A DNA stretch of 7,730 bases from Filomicrobium sp. (GTDB taxonomy: Bacteria > Pseudomonadota > Alphaproteobacteria > Rhizobiales > Hyphomicrobiaceae): positions 1 to 7,730 of the forward strand of contig JAUWFF010000040.1 in NCBI GenBank assembly GCA_030607105.1. Direction: 5' to 3'. Below the pieces are notes generated by a model. The model saw nothing but the letters and a program-made list of their open reading frames with translations, was not told the DNA's origin and ran no database searches. Shown here piece by piece: positions 1 to 6,116 of the stretch. Numbering within the stretch: position 1 is the stretch's first letter; each line of letters opens with the position of its first letter. The position numbers and the translations under genes were made by a program.

Positions 1-1
1 C

Positions 2-68
2 ACTCTCCAAACACCGCTAACCGGCGGTGTTCGTTTCCAAGCAACGTACCGCCCAGATTCTGGAGAGT
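2..68 (+). promoter_or_regulatory. Structured leader that can bury the Shine-Dalgarno of the cold-shock-like gene
   Basis: ACTCTCCA at 2-9 is the exact reverse complement of TGGAGAGT at 61-68, and the latter contains the GGAGAG Shine-Dalgarno (62-67) of the gene starting at 73. The 8-bp duplex would sit directly against the 8-bp hairpin at 10-31, so the two helices could stack. Seen directly: the complementarity and the position of the ribosome site. Inferred: that the transcript starts upstream of base 2 and that the pairing regulates translation. Leaders that gate ribosome access are known for cold-shock mRNAs in other bacteria, but this one is not recognised. The window begins here, so the promoter is not visible. 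Confidence 0.4.
10..31 (+). terminator. Perfect 8-bp hairpin, possible terminator of an upstream gene or part of the leader
   Basis: AACACCGC (10-17) and GCGGTGTT (24-31) form a perfect 8-bp stem with a 6-base loop, followed by CGTTT. The T run is weak, so it could be a Rho-independent terminator of a gene lying to the left of the window, or a stem in the leader of the gene at 73. The sequence alone does not decide between them. Confidence 0.4.
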
Positions 69-72
69 ACCA

Positions 73-330
73 ATGCAAGGGCGGATCATTAAATTTCACG
101 AGTCGCTGAAGGTCGGCGTCATTAAGACGATCGATGGGCGCAAAGTTCGTTTCGGAAGCAATGAGGTCGTAAATCCTAATGGCCGCCTCGTCGGCCATGA
201 GGTTGACTTCGTCGCGCCGCGCCCAGGACAAACGCCGCAAGACATCATCCTGCTTACCGGTTCGCCTTGGACGGTTTTTTCGGGGCCGGGCAAAGAAGCT
301 GCTCAGCCGTTGCCGGGAAAGGGTGCGTGA
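73..330 (+). CDS. Small divergent cold-shock-domain-like protein
   Basis: This 85-residue protein resembles a cold-shock OB-fold in layout. It opens with GRIIKF (residues 3-8), where CspA-type proteins have G-x-V-K-W/F-F, continues with GVI around residues 15-17 and a DGRKVRF strand at 21-27, then GHEVDF and a final strand QDIILL near 56-61. The usual RNA-binding motifs KGYGFI and VFVHF are not present, and most of their aromatic residues are missing, so nucleic-acid binding cannot be assumed. The last 24 or so residues look like a flexible tail. The start is set by GGAGAG at 62-67, five bases before the ATG. The stop TGA overlaps the ATG of the next gene by one base, which implies co-translation. 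Family assignment is by pattern and is moderate; the reading frame itself is well supported. Confidence 0.72.
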   Translation: MQGRIIKFHESLKVGVIKTIDGRKVRFGSNEVVNPNGRLVGHEVDFVAPRPGQTPQDIILLTGSPWTVFSGPGKEAAQPLPGKGA

Positions 331-782
331 TGACAAGGACCTTTGATCAAAGCGATGTTCCGCTGGTCGGCGCCCGCGAAATGGCGATAGCGCTGCGAGC
401 AGTTGTTGAGGCCGAGCAAGCCAGGGTGTTCTTCGAGGGTGCGGATGACAGCGATCGAGGCATGATTGAAGGCGCGTTCTGGAAGATATTTGATGGGGAA
501 GCCGCACAAGGCGGTATCATCCTGCTCAGATTGTGGTGCCTCATTGATACGCTGCAGTCGCGGCGGTTGAAGGCGCGGCTGCTTGATCGTGGATTCGAGT
601 TCCTGAATTCGGCTGTTGCTGCTGCTGCTGATCTTCGCCTCAACCTTGACTGGGGCTTCGCTCCGCAAAAATTGATCTGGGGCATTGATCGTGCAGAAGC
701 AATACAGCGCACACGCCAGCCGCTGCGCGTTGACTTGAGGGTTGTGAGGCTTCAGCAGGCGGAAGTCGACATTGCTGCCTGA
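330..782 (+). CDS. Hypothetical protein, coupled to the cold-shock-like gene
   Basis: I do not recognise this 150-residue protein. The ATG at 330 shares its A with the upstream stop codon (TGATG), a classic translational coupling arrangement, so I prefer it to an in-frame start at 267 that would overlap the upstream gene by 64 bases. The protein is probably cytoplasmic: no signal peptide, and no clear membrane segment, although residues 61-75 (GGIILLRLWCLIDTL) are strongly hydrophobic and probably form a buried or amphipathic helix. It looks mainly helical, with a charged middle (SRRLKARLLDRGFEF) and a short alanine run at 97-100 encoded by a GCT/CTG-rich stretch near 611-631. A longer antisense frame (303-968) lacks protein-like composition. 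Functional linkage to the cold-shock-like protein is inferred from the overlap only. Confidence 0.6.
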   Translation: MTRTFDQSDVPLVGAREMAIALRAVVEAEQARVFFEGADDSDRGMIEGAFWKIFDGEAAQGGIILLRLWCLIDTLQSRRLKARLLDRGFEFLNSAVAAAADLRLNLDWGFAPQKLIWGIDRAEAIQRTRQPLRVDLRVVRLQQAEVDIAA

Positions 783-892
783 TATGGGTCCATCGCCGCC
801 GCGTTTCGATAAATTCGACCACCGACTTGTTCCTATGACTTGGCCGTGAAAGAACTTGGTCGCGGATGTCCTGGTTGTTGACGGAGCAGAAA

Positions 893-2197
893 GTGGGCGA
901 CGGGTCTCATGACGACGAGCCAGACACAGAAGGCGTGACTCTTGATCGTGGCTATGGTCGGCAGCCAAGCGGTCGAAAATCCAGACCGTTCACGATGCTG
1001 TTTTTGGGCATGCTTCTTGGCGTTGCCGCCTTAGGACTGACGCTCGTGCTGTTGCGCCTGGGACCGGTGGCGCAAAGGGGCGATGAGGAGGCGGCCGTTT
1101 CAGCTGCAAAAGTCACTGCCGAAACAGTCCCGGAAAGCGAACGTGTCGACGCGGGGCGGCGATTGGATGTGTTGCCGGGCGTGCGATCTGTTGCACCGCA
1201 AACACCGTGGCTGAAACTCGATGCTTCCAAGACGTTGACGCGCATCGGTGTGGGCTCCTGTCTTGGTCAGCGTCAGCCGCAGCCCATCTGGGACAGTATT
1301 TTGCGGCTGGAGCCGCGTCCGCAACTGTTCATGATGCTTGGTGACAACGTCTACGGGGACTTCAAGAAGCGCGATGCGAAGGAGCTTATCCAGGCTTACC
1401 GGGATCAGTCGGTACGGCCAGAACTTGCCCGCGCGCGACAGGCGATGCCGTTCCTGGCTACCTGGGATGATCATGATTATGGCGGCAACGACATGGGCGC
1501 GGATTTCCCCCACACGGAGATTTCCGCCAGGCTGTTTCATGATTTTTGGCAGATGAAGCCGGAGAGGGCCTACGATGAAGGCATCTACTATTCACGCATC
1601 TTTGGGCCGGAGGGGAAGCGGGTACAGGTCATCATGCTTGATACCCGCTCGTTTCGCTCCAAGCTGAAGCGCAAGACAAAAGGCTTCAAGTACTGGGGTC
1701 GTTACGAGCCGATTGAGGACCCGGAGCGGACCATGCTCGGTGATGCCCAGTGGGAGTGGCTTGAAGAGCAGCTGTATGAGGCCGCGGACGTTCGGTTGAT
1801 TGCGACATCCGTGCAGATGCTGGCGGACGGTCACGGCTTTGAGCGATGGGGCAATCTGCCGCTCGAGCAAGACCGCTTTCTCGAACTCATAGATGACACG
1901 GGCGCGCGAGGTATAGTGCTGCTGTCGGGGGACCGGCACAATGGAGCGCTCTATCAGACCGAGTTGGAGAACGGCCAGCGGCTTCCTGAAATGACATCAA
2001 GCTCATTGAATCGCTCCTACGGCCCAGCCAAGGACGGCAAGACGCGTGAGCGCATGAGCAAGATGTATAACCAGGAAAACTTCGGGCTGGTGGATATTGA
2101 TTGGCGGCTGCGCAAGCTGTCTTTGACGCTTAAAGACATGGACGGCGAAATACTCGACAGTCTCTCGGTGAAGTTCCGCGATCTGGGCATCGACTAA
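893..2197 (+). CDS. Membrane-anchored PhoD-like metallophosphoesterase (alkaline phosphatase D family)
   Basis: This protein probably hydrolyses phosphate mono- or diesters outside the cytoplasmic membrane, using bound metal ions. PhoD-family landmarks, numbered from the ATG at 866, are GSC at 130-132, MLGDNVYGD at 157-165 (D160, Y163), the metal-site stretch WDDHDYGGND at 200-209, LDTRSFRS at 258-265, MLGDAQWEWL at 290-299 and SGDRH at 354-358. A single hydrophobic segment at about 44-64 (MLFLGMLLGVAALGLTLVLL), preceded by Arg/Lys residues, suggests an N-in anchor rather than a cleaved or Tat-exported signal; no twin-arginine motif is seen. Start choice: GTG at 893 has GGAG at 883-886 with six bases between, while the longer ATG at 866 has no convincing ribosome site. 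Either start leaves the anchor and catalytic domain intact. The substrate cannot be read from the sequence. It lies 110 bases after the preceding gene. Confidence 0.9.
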   Translation: MGDGSHDDEPDTEGVTLDRGYGRQPSGRKSRPFTMLFLGMLLGVAALGLTLVLLRLGPVAQRGDEEAAVSAAKVTAETVPESERVDAGRRLDVLPGVRSVAPQTPWLKLDASKTLTRIGVGSCLGQRQPQPIWDSILRLEPRPQLFMMLGDNVYGDFKKRDAKELIQAYRDQSVRPELARARQAMPFLATWDDHDYGGNDMGADFPHTEISARLFHDFWQMKPERAYDEGIYYSRIFGPEGKRVQVIMLDTRSFRSKLKRKTKGFKYWGRYEPIEDPERTMLGDAQWEWLEEQLYEAADVRLIATSVQMLADGHGFERWGNLPLEQDRFLELIDDTGARGIVLLSGDRHNGALYQTELENGQRLPEMTSSSLNRSYGPAKDGKTRERMSKMYNQENFGLVDIDWRLRKLSLTLKDMDGEILDSLSVKFRDLGID

Positions 2198-2298
2198 GTG
2201 ATGTGCAAGGCGCCTGGATCAAATATGCTGGAACTGATATATGTCAAACTGCGAATACTTGGCTTCGTTCATAGGTTGCAGGCACGCTTTCCGTTAAG

Positions 2299-2328
2299 GC
2301 TCCGGCCGGGAGCGTGTTCAAACGAACA
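2299..2328 (+). promoter_or_regulatory. Two small dyads just upstream of the DUF302 gene
   Basis: GCTCC (2299-2303) and GGAGC (2309-2313) form a 5-bp GC stem. TGTTC-AAAC-GAACA (2315-2328) is a perfect 5-bp dyad ending 27 bases before the DUF302 start. The second resembles part of the larger dyad at 3855-3872 (both contain GTTC and GAAC arms around an AAA core), but the arm spacing differs. Either could be an operator or a leader stem; neither is recognised. The rest of the 158-base gap holds nothing I can name. Confidence 0.25.
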
Positions 2329-2355
2329 AATCACTTCGGAGCTGGGGAGACATCC

Positions 2356-2817
2356 ATGCGAGCACTTGTATTTCTTACCGGTCTTGTTTGTTTCATGACA
2401 GCAGCAACTGCGGCGGGGCTTAAGACCTACACGGTCAAGGGAGCCTTTGATGAGGTTGCATTTGACGTGGAATCGACGATTGTCGATCGTGGCCTCGTGA
2501 TCGACATGAAGGGCGATGTGGGGGGCATGCTGCAGCGGACCGGCAAGGATGTCGGCGCGGGCAAAGAAATCTATTTGGGTGCCAAGTACTTCACGTTTTG
2601 TTCGGCGGTGCTGTCGCGCAAAAGCATGGAGGCTGATGCAGCGACGATGGGTTTTTGTCCTTATTCCATTTTTGTCTATGAAGAGAAGGCGAAGCCCGGT
2701 GAAGTGGTTGTCGGCTATCGCCGTATCAGCGGCAGTGACAGCAAGGCGGCGGGCACGGTGCTATCGGAGATCGATACGTGGATTGACGGCATCGTGCGCG
2801 AGGCGGCCGGCAAGTAG
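2356..2817 (+). CDS. Exported DUF302-domain protein
   Basis: The 153-residue product starts with a typical Sec signal peptide (MRALVFLTGLVCFMTAATAA, cleavage likely after residue 20), so the mature protein should be periplasmic or secreted. The body fits DUF302: a strand near 35-50 (AFDVESTIVDRGLVID), a Met/Leu turn, then FCS at 81-83, GFCPYSIFVYE at 99-109 and the strand GEVVVGYR at 115-122. DUF302 proteins are widespread, with a dimeric alpha/beta fold and no agreed biochemical role. The conserved Cys82 and Cys101 could form a disulfide in the periplasm (inference). The ATG at 2356 is chosen because GGGGAG lies at 2344-2349, six bases before it; the in-frame upstream codon at 2314 would place 14 extra residues before the signal peptide. 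The gene stands alone and converges on the PP2C gene with 17 bases between stops. Confidence 0.85.
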   Translation: MRALVFLTGLVCFMTAATAAGLKTYTVKGAFDEVAFDVESTIVDRGLVIDMKGDVGGMLQRTGKDVGAGKEIYLGAKYFTFCSAVLSRKSMEADAATMGFCPYSIFVYEEKAKPGEVVVGYRRISGSDSKAAGTVLSEIDTWIDGIVREAAGK

Positions 2818-2834
2818 CTTTCGGGGCAGCCAAG

Positions 2835-3686
2835 CTAGCAAATACGCATCAGCAGTCCGGTGGCGTCATCGGACTGCTTCAGGCGGGGGTGCCCAAAACA
2901 ATCGGAGTCGTCGGCTTCAAGGCTGCGAAGCTCGTGGAGGAGCCTGCCGAGGCCCTTGGTCTTTGCGGTTTCCAGGAGCGTTTGCGCATCGTAGCGCCTA
3001 AAGATTTCGACAAGGCGCATCAATCCGTCGGTGGCCAGCAGGACATGTGAGCTGCTTGCAACGGACAAGCGGCCGGTGGAGACCAATTCACGTGGTGGCG
3101 GGGTAATCGAGATAACGCCGTAACCACCGGGCTGGTTCAACTTTTCACCGCGCCCCTTGCGCAACTGCGGAAGCAGCTCGGACCTACGTTCGGCCTCGGT
3201 GATCAGTGTTCGTTTAATGTTTAGTCGCTGTAAGGCTGATGCGAGCCTGCTGTCGCCGGCTTCGGGACCGCCAACACCGATACAATTGAGGCCCGCGGGC
3301 GTTTCAACAATGAGAGCGCAGTCACCGAGGCTGACCCAATCCAGATGGTCTTTGGTGGCGCGGATGATGATAGCGGCGGCGGACGGGTGCTCCCAGCGCG
3401 CGGTCGGTCGGCGGCGGGAGTGCCGCGCGAAGGCGTCGGCGAGGTACATCGAAACCCCGGCGGGCAGTTCAGCCAGGTCATCATGTTGCTCTTGCTCCAT
3501 CGACGAAAGGCTGCGCTGAGTGTGCTCGGCGAGCCAGGCGGCGTCGGAGTGCTCCCCGACAAGAGGCTCCTCGACGAGATCGGTGGCCCCATCGATGACC
3601 CAGGCAAGGTTTCCGGTGGAACCTGCCCGGTCTTCGTTGTGTGAGCCCGATCCCCGGCTTGCTATGTCTAGGACCTTGATATGCAT
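2835..3686 (-). CDS. PP2C-family protein serine/threonine phosphatase
   Basis: The 283-residue protein carries the acidic metal-binding motifs of PP2C (PPM) phosphatases in order: SHNEDRAG at 15-22 (D19), WVIDGAT at 29-35 (D32-G33, in place of the usual DGHGG), a core strand pair AAAIIIRATKDHLDWVSLGD at 103-122 (G121-D122), LLATDGLMRLV at 216-226 (D220-G221) and SDDATGLLMRI at 272-282 (D273-D274). It should remove phosphate from Ser/Thr, or related residues, on proteins in the cytoplasm with two Mn/Mg ions. No membrane segment or extra sensor domain is seen. The ATG at 3686 reads directly into the first strand (MHIKVLDIASRGS), and a purine-rich GAGATGAAAGAAA precedes it. No kinase partner is in view. 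The gene is divergent from the patatin gene, so the two may share control elements between 3687 and 3969. Confidence 0.88.
   Translation of the reverse strand: MHIKVLDIASRGSGSHNEDRAGSTGNLAWVIDGATDLVEEPLVGEHSDAAWLAEHTQRSLSSMEQEQHDDLAELPAGVSMYLADAFARHSRRRPTARWEHPSAAAIIIRATKDHLDWVSLGDCALIVETPAGLNCIGVGGPEAGDSRLASALQRLNIKRTLITEAERRSELLPQLRKGRGEKLNQPGGYGVISITPPPRELVSTGRLSVASSSHVLLATDGLMRLVEIFRRYDAQTLLETAKTKGLGRLLHELRSLEADDSDCFGHPRLKQSDDATGLLMRIC
2851..2878. repeat. 9-bp perfect inverted repeat near the convergent gene ends
   Basis: AGCAGTCCG (2851-2859) and CGGACTGCT (2870-2878) flank a 10-base loop. The repeat lies inside the last codons of the PP2C gene (around the SDDAT motif) and 33 bases past the DUF302 stop. 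It has no T run on either strand, so it is not a canonical terminator, but it could stabilise or end the DUF302 transcript. The coding constraint of the DDAT motif may equally explain part of it. Confidence 0.35.
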
Positions 3687-3854
3687 TTTCTTTCATCTCT
3701 TGGTGCAGCCAACGGTCTGCTACCGCGTATGGCGAGCGTTTGCTACTGGTCGTGGGGTAGGTACATGGAGTGCGCATGATAGGGTTGGGTCGGTCGTTGT
3801 GATTTCATCGCCGCGAGTACGGCTGGTTTGCCTATGTTTTTGCCAGATGCGGTC

Positions 3855-3872
3855 TAGTTCGCAAACGAACTA
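3855..3872. promoter_or_regulatory. 18-bp perfect dyad, candidate operator between divergent genes
   Basis: TAGTTCG-CAAA-CGAACTA is a perfect 7-bp inverted repeat with a 4-base centre. It lies 168 bases upstream of the PP2C start and 97 bases upstream of the patatin start. The arm length and spacing are typical of a homodimeric repressor site such as those of TetR-type proteins (general knowledge), but no such regulator is encoded here. No promoter hexamers could be assigned with confidence in this 283-base region. Confidence 0.42.
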
Positions 3873-3938
3873 AAGTAAGAAAGAGTGCCCGATCTGCGGG
3901 GCTTCTTCTTGTTAGCGCCGCAATTGTGCCGCCCGAAG

Positions 3939-3954
3939 GGATACAAGTGATATC
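3939..3954. promoter_or_regulatory. Possible regulator site overlapping the patatin leader
   Basis: GGATACAAGTGATATC contains GATA/TATC arms around a 7-base centre and shares the 9-mer GGATACAAG with the dyad upstream of the XRE gene (5888-5896). It lies 15 bases before the TTG start of the patatin gene, just ahead of its ribosome site. The arm spacing differs from the site at 5889-5906 (7 against 10 bases between GATA and TATC), so a common binding protein is only a possibility. Confidence 0.22.
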
Positions 3955-3969
3955 GGTGGGGTACCGGAT

Positions 3970-5085
3970 TTGGGGTTATTCAACAAACAAATCCATATCA
4001 ATCTCGCGCTGCAAGGCGGGGGTGCGCATGGCGCATTCACCTGGGGCGTGCTTGACCGGTTGCTTGAAGAGGACCGGATTGAGATTGGCTGGGTAAGCGG
4101 CACCAGTGCCGGAGCGGTCAATGCCGTGGCCTTAGCGGACGGTCTTGCCGAAGGCGGTCCTGAGGCTGCGCGTGCGAAACTCGGGGCGATCTGGCACCGG
4201 GTTCACAAAGCGGGCGTTCCCGATCTGATGAGGCTCAATCCGTTCCTTTACAGTCTCAGCCGGCTGCCGGCGGTGGCTCAGATGGCCAGCTTGCTTTCGC
4301 CCTATGAGTTCAATCCGCTGGGTTTCGATCCGATGCGCCGGCTGCTCAATGAAAATCTTGATTTCCAGCGCCTGAGGGCGCGTTCACCAGTGGAGCTGCT
4401 GATCTCGGCGACAGATGTCGCAACGGGCCAGGCCCGGCATTTCCGGCGCACGGAGCTGACCGTTGAAAGCGTGCTCGCCTCGACGTGTCTGCCAACACTC
4501 CACCATGCCGTCGAGATTGACGGGCGGGCCTATTGGGACGGAGGCTTTTCTGCAAATCCGGATCTCGTCACGGTCGCCGGTGAAAGTCCAGTGGACGATA
4601 CGCTGATTGTGCAGATCAATCCAACCACAATTGGGGCTTTGCCGACCGGGGTACGAGAAATCAGCGACCATGCCAATACGCTGACATTCAACGCACCCTT
4701 TCTTCGCGACATCGAAATCATCGAAACGGCACGGAAGACCCGCAGGACGGCGTGGATTTCCGGACGCGGGCCGATGGCGCGGCTTGCTCGGCACAGGTTC
4801 CATCTCATTGAGGCGGGCCGTTACACGAGCGTGTTGAAACCTGATTCAAAGGCGCTGCCAGACTGGGGACTTCTCACCTATCTGCATAGTGCGGGGCGAT
4901 CAGAAGCTGGAAAGTGGATTGAACGACATTTGATGGATGTTGGCCGACGATCGAGTGTGGATTTTCAGAAGCGCTATTTGCAGTTGGGAACGTGCGAGCT
5001 TCCAGCCGAAACCAAACCCGAGCAGCATTCGGTTGGCGGGGATGGTGGCCAAGATGAGGCGTCGCCGCTGCGGCGGCGGGCGTAA
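3970..5085 (+). CDS. Patatin-like phospholipase
   Basis: The 371-residue protein is a patatin-type acyl hydrolase with a Ser-Asp dyad. The oxyanion-hole motif GGGAHG is at residues 16-21, the nucleophile elbow GTSAG at 44-48 (Ser46), and the dyad Asp in DGG at 190-192. Both catalytic residues are therefore intact and the enzyme should cleave acyl esters, most likely phospholipids. No signal peptide or membrane segment is seen, so it is probably cytoplasmic or peripherally membrane bound. The start is TTG at 3970: GGTGGGG (3955-3961) lies eight bases upstream, the protein begins MGLFNKQIHINLALQ as expected for this family, and an in-frame stop at 3913-3915 leaves no ATG or GTG upstream. Residues after about 345 are a low-complexity tail. 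It converges on the XRE gene with 15 bases between stop codons; a 6-bp GC stem with loop TGCG (5063-5078) lies in its last codons, without a T run. Confidence 0.92.
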   Translation: MGLFNKQIHINLALQGGGAHGAFTWGVLDRLLEEDRIEIGWVSGTSAGAVNAVALADGLAEGGPEAARAKLGAIWHRVHKAGVPDLMRLNPFLYSLSRLPAVAQMASLLSPYEFNPLGFDPMRRLLNENLDFQRLRARSPVELLISATDVATGQARHFRRTELTVESVLASTCLPTLHHAVEIDGRAYWDGGFSANPDLVTVAGESPVDDTLIVQINPTTIGALPTGVREISDHANTLTFNAPFLRDIEIIETARKTRRTAWISGRGPMARLARHRFHLIEAGRYTSVLKPDSKALPDWGLLTYLHSAGRSEAGKWIERHLMDVGRRSSVDFQKRYLQLGTCELPAETKPEQHSVGGDGGQDEASPLRRRA

Positions 5086-5100
5086 TCGGTGTTTGGCAAC

Positions 5101-5871
5101 TCAGTCGATAAGTTTGGCGTAACCCTGGGCTGTCGCTTCAGTGATCAGCGACTGGTAGGTCCCGTAACGCACGTGCTGTGGGGCAATTTCGCCGAGGTCC
5201 TCTTGAGCGATGTCGTCGCGCTGGGCATAGACGATTGGCGAGCAGACCGGAATGAGGATCGCGCCCTGCTTGTTTAGCGTTGTGATGAGGCCGCGCATGT
5301 GGCCTGTCTGGTCGAGCTGGGAGAGCATGATCATGCGCATCGCTCCCTTGGTTAGTGACACCAGGTGGACGAACATTGAAGAAGCCGGCACGTAGATACG
5401 CCCGCGATGCTGGTAGGCGACGTCTGGCCGGTCGCTTTCCTCAAACAGCAGGCTCGGCCAGGCAGGATCCCAGATGATGTCGGTACGATAGGCCACATAG
5501 GATTCGGGCTCAGAGAATGAGGGCCGGACGGTCAGATATGTCCCGATGTAGTGGTCGACCGCGGCTTTGGTGTAGGCGCCCATGTAGACGGGTGCGACAA
5601 GGCCGCCCTCGCCCTTCAGCTCCATCGGGCCCGAGACGACAGCTCCGCTCCATGCCTCTTTGATGGATTCGAAGTCGAGACCCAGAACCGCGCAGACATC
5701 GAACAAGGTCTGGTCGCGGACTTGACGGCCGGCAATGAGATTCTGCACGGTCTTCTCGTGACAACAGGCGGTGTCGGCGAGTTCAGCCTGGGTCATTTTC
5801 TTTTCGATCATGGCGGTGCGGATTTTGTTGATCGCTGCAGCGCGCTCGCTTGGAATGGTGTGCTCCGGCAT
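5101..5871 (-). CDS. XRE-family transcriptional regulator with a C-terminal putative sensor domain
   Basis: The 256-residue product has an N-terminal XRE/Cro-type helix-turn-helix at about 12-67: the MTQAELADTACCHEKTVQNL segment (26-45) holds the turn and recognition helix, followed by IAGR and a third helix ending at VLGL. Residues 75-256 form a conserved-looking region of about 180 residues with motifs YIGTYLTVRPSF (109-120), AYRTDIIWD (127-135), GRIYVPASSMFVHLV (157-171) and IPVCSPIVY (207-215). I recall such XRE regulators in alphaproteobacteria but know no assigned ligand. The alternating hydrophobic strands suggest a ligand-binding beta fold (inference). Adjacent cysteines 36-37 lie in the HTH. 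The ATG at 5871 is preceded by a weak GAGTGAGA. The perfect GATACA-N6-TGTATC dyad at 5889-5906 suggests autoregulation. Targets are unknown; the convergent patatin gene is one possibility. Confidence 0.88.
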   Translation of the reverse strand: MPEHTIPSERAAAINKIRTAMIEKKMTQAELADTACCHEKTVQNLIAGRQVRDQTLFDVCAVLGLDFESIKEAWSGAVVSGPMELKGEGGLVAPVYMGAYTKAAVDHYIGTYLTVRPSFSEPESYVAYRTDIIWDPAWPSLLFEESDRPDVAYQHRGRIYVPASSMFVHLVSLTKGAMRMIMLSQLDQTGHMRGLITTLNKQGAILIPVCSPIVYAQRDDIAQEDLGEIAPQHVRYGTYQSLITEATAQGYAKLID

Positions 5872-5888
5872 TGGGTCTCACTCAGGCG

Positions 5889-5906
5889 GATACAAGCAGA
5901 TGTATC
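5889..5906 (-). promoter_or_regulatory. Candidate operator of the XRE regulator
   Basis: GATACA-AGCAGA-TGTATC is a perfect 6-bp inverted repeat with a 6-base spacer, 17 bases upstream of the XRE start codon. This layout matches the dyads bound by Cro/CI-like and other XRE dimers, for example ACAA-N6-TTGT for phage 434. A site so close to the start would be expected to repress. Binding by this particular protein is inferred. Confidence 0.5.
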
Positions 5907-6054
5907 TAGGTAATAGCGGTGCGCTCGTGCGGCATGTTAGCGGAAATTATCGGAGTTTGCGGTCATTGCGCAATCAGCAATCGGCGGAGACGCGGGGTGC
6001 GCTGAATTTACCACGGACTGGGTGGCGGTGGGCTCGTCATTCTTGACACGGCGT

Positions 6055-6116
6055 AGAACTCTCGCGCCGATGACCGGCGAATTAGAGGACCGCAGGTGTT
6101 TTGACTGGAGAGTTCT
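6055..6116. repeat. Nested inverted repeats, possible structured RNA element
   Basis: AGAACTCTC (6055-6063) and GAGAGTTCT (6108-6116) are perfect 9-bp arms separated by 44 bases. Just inside the left arm is a second perfect stem, CGCCG (6065-6069) with CGGCG (6075-6079), loop ATGAC. The arrangement could fold as a branched RNA on either strand. No known RNA family was recognised. Confidence 0.35.

Noticed and set aside
303..968. 221-codon minus-strand frame opposite the hypothetical gene
   Set aside because: Composition is not protein-like, it overlaps three plus-strand genes, and the plus-strand frame has clear translational coupling to its neighbour.
2230..2255. GGAAC followed by CGAA, as an EcfG-type stress promoter
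   Set aside because: The -10 part matches CGTT at only two of four bases.
2198..2398. 66-codon frame directly after the PhoD stop
   Set aside because: It overlaps the signal peptide of the DUF302 gene in another frame, has no ribosome site of its own and is not protein-like.
5063..5078. GC stem CGCCGC/GCGGCG as terminator of the patatin gene
   Set aside because: It lies inside coding sequence with no T run on either strand.
6043..6071. TTGACA as a sigma-70 promoter
   Set aside because: The hexamer fits, but at 16-18 bases spacing there is no acceptable -10 sequence, so it is not annotated as a promoter.
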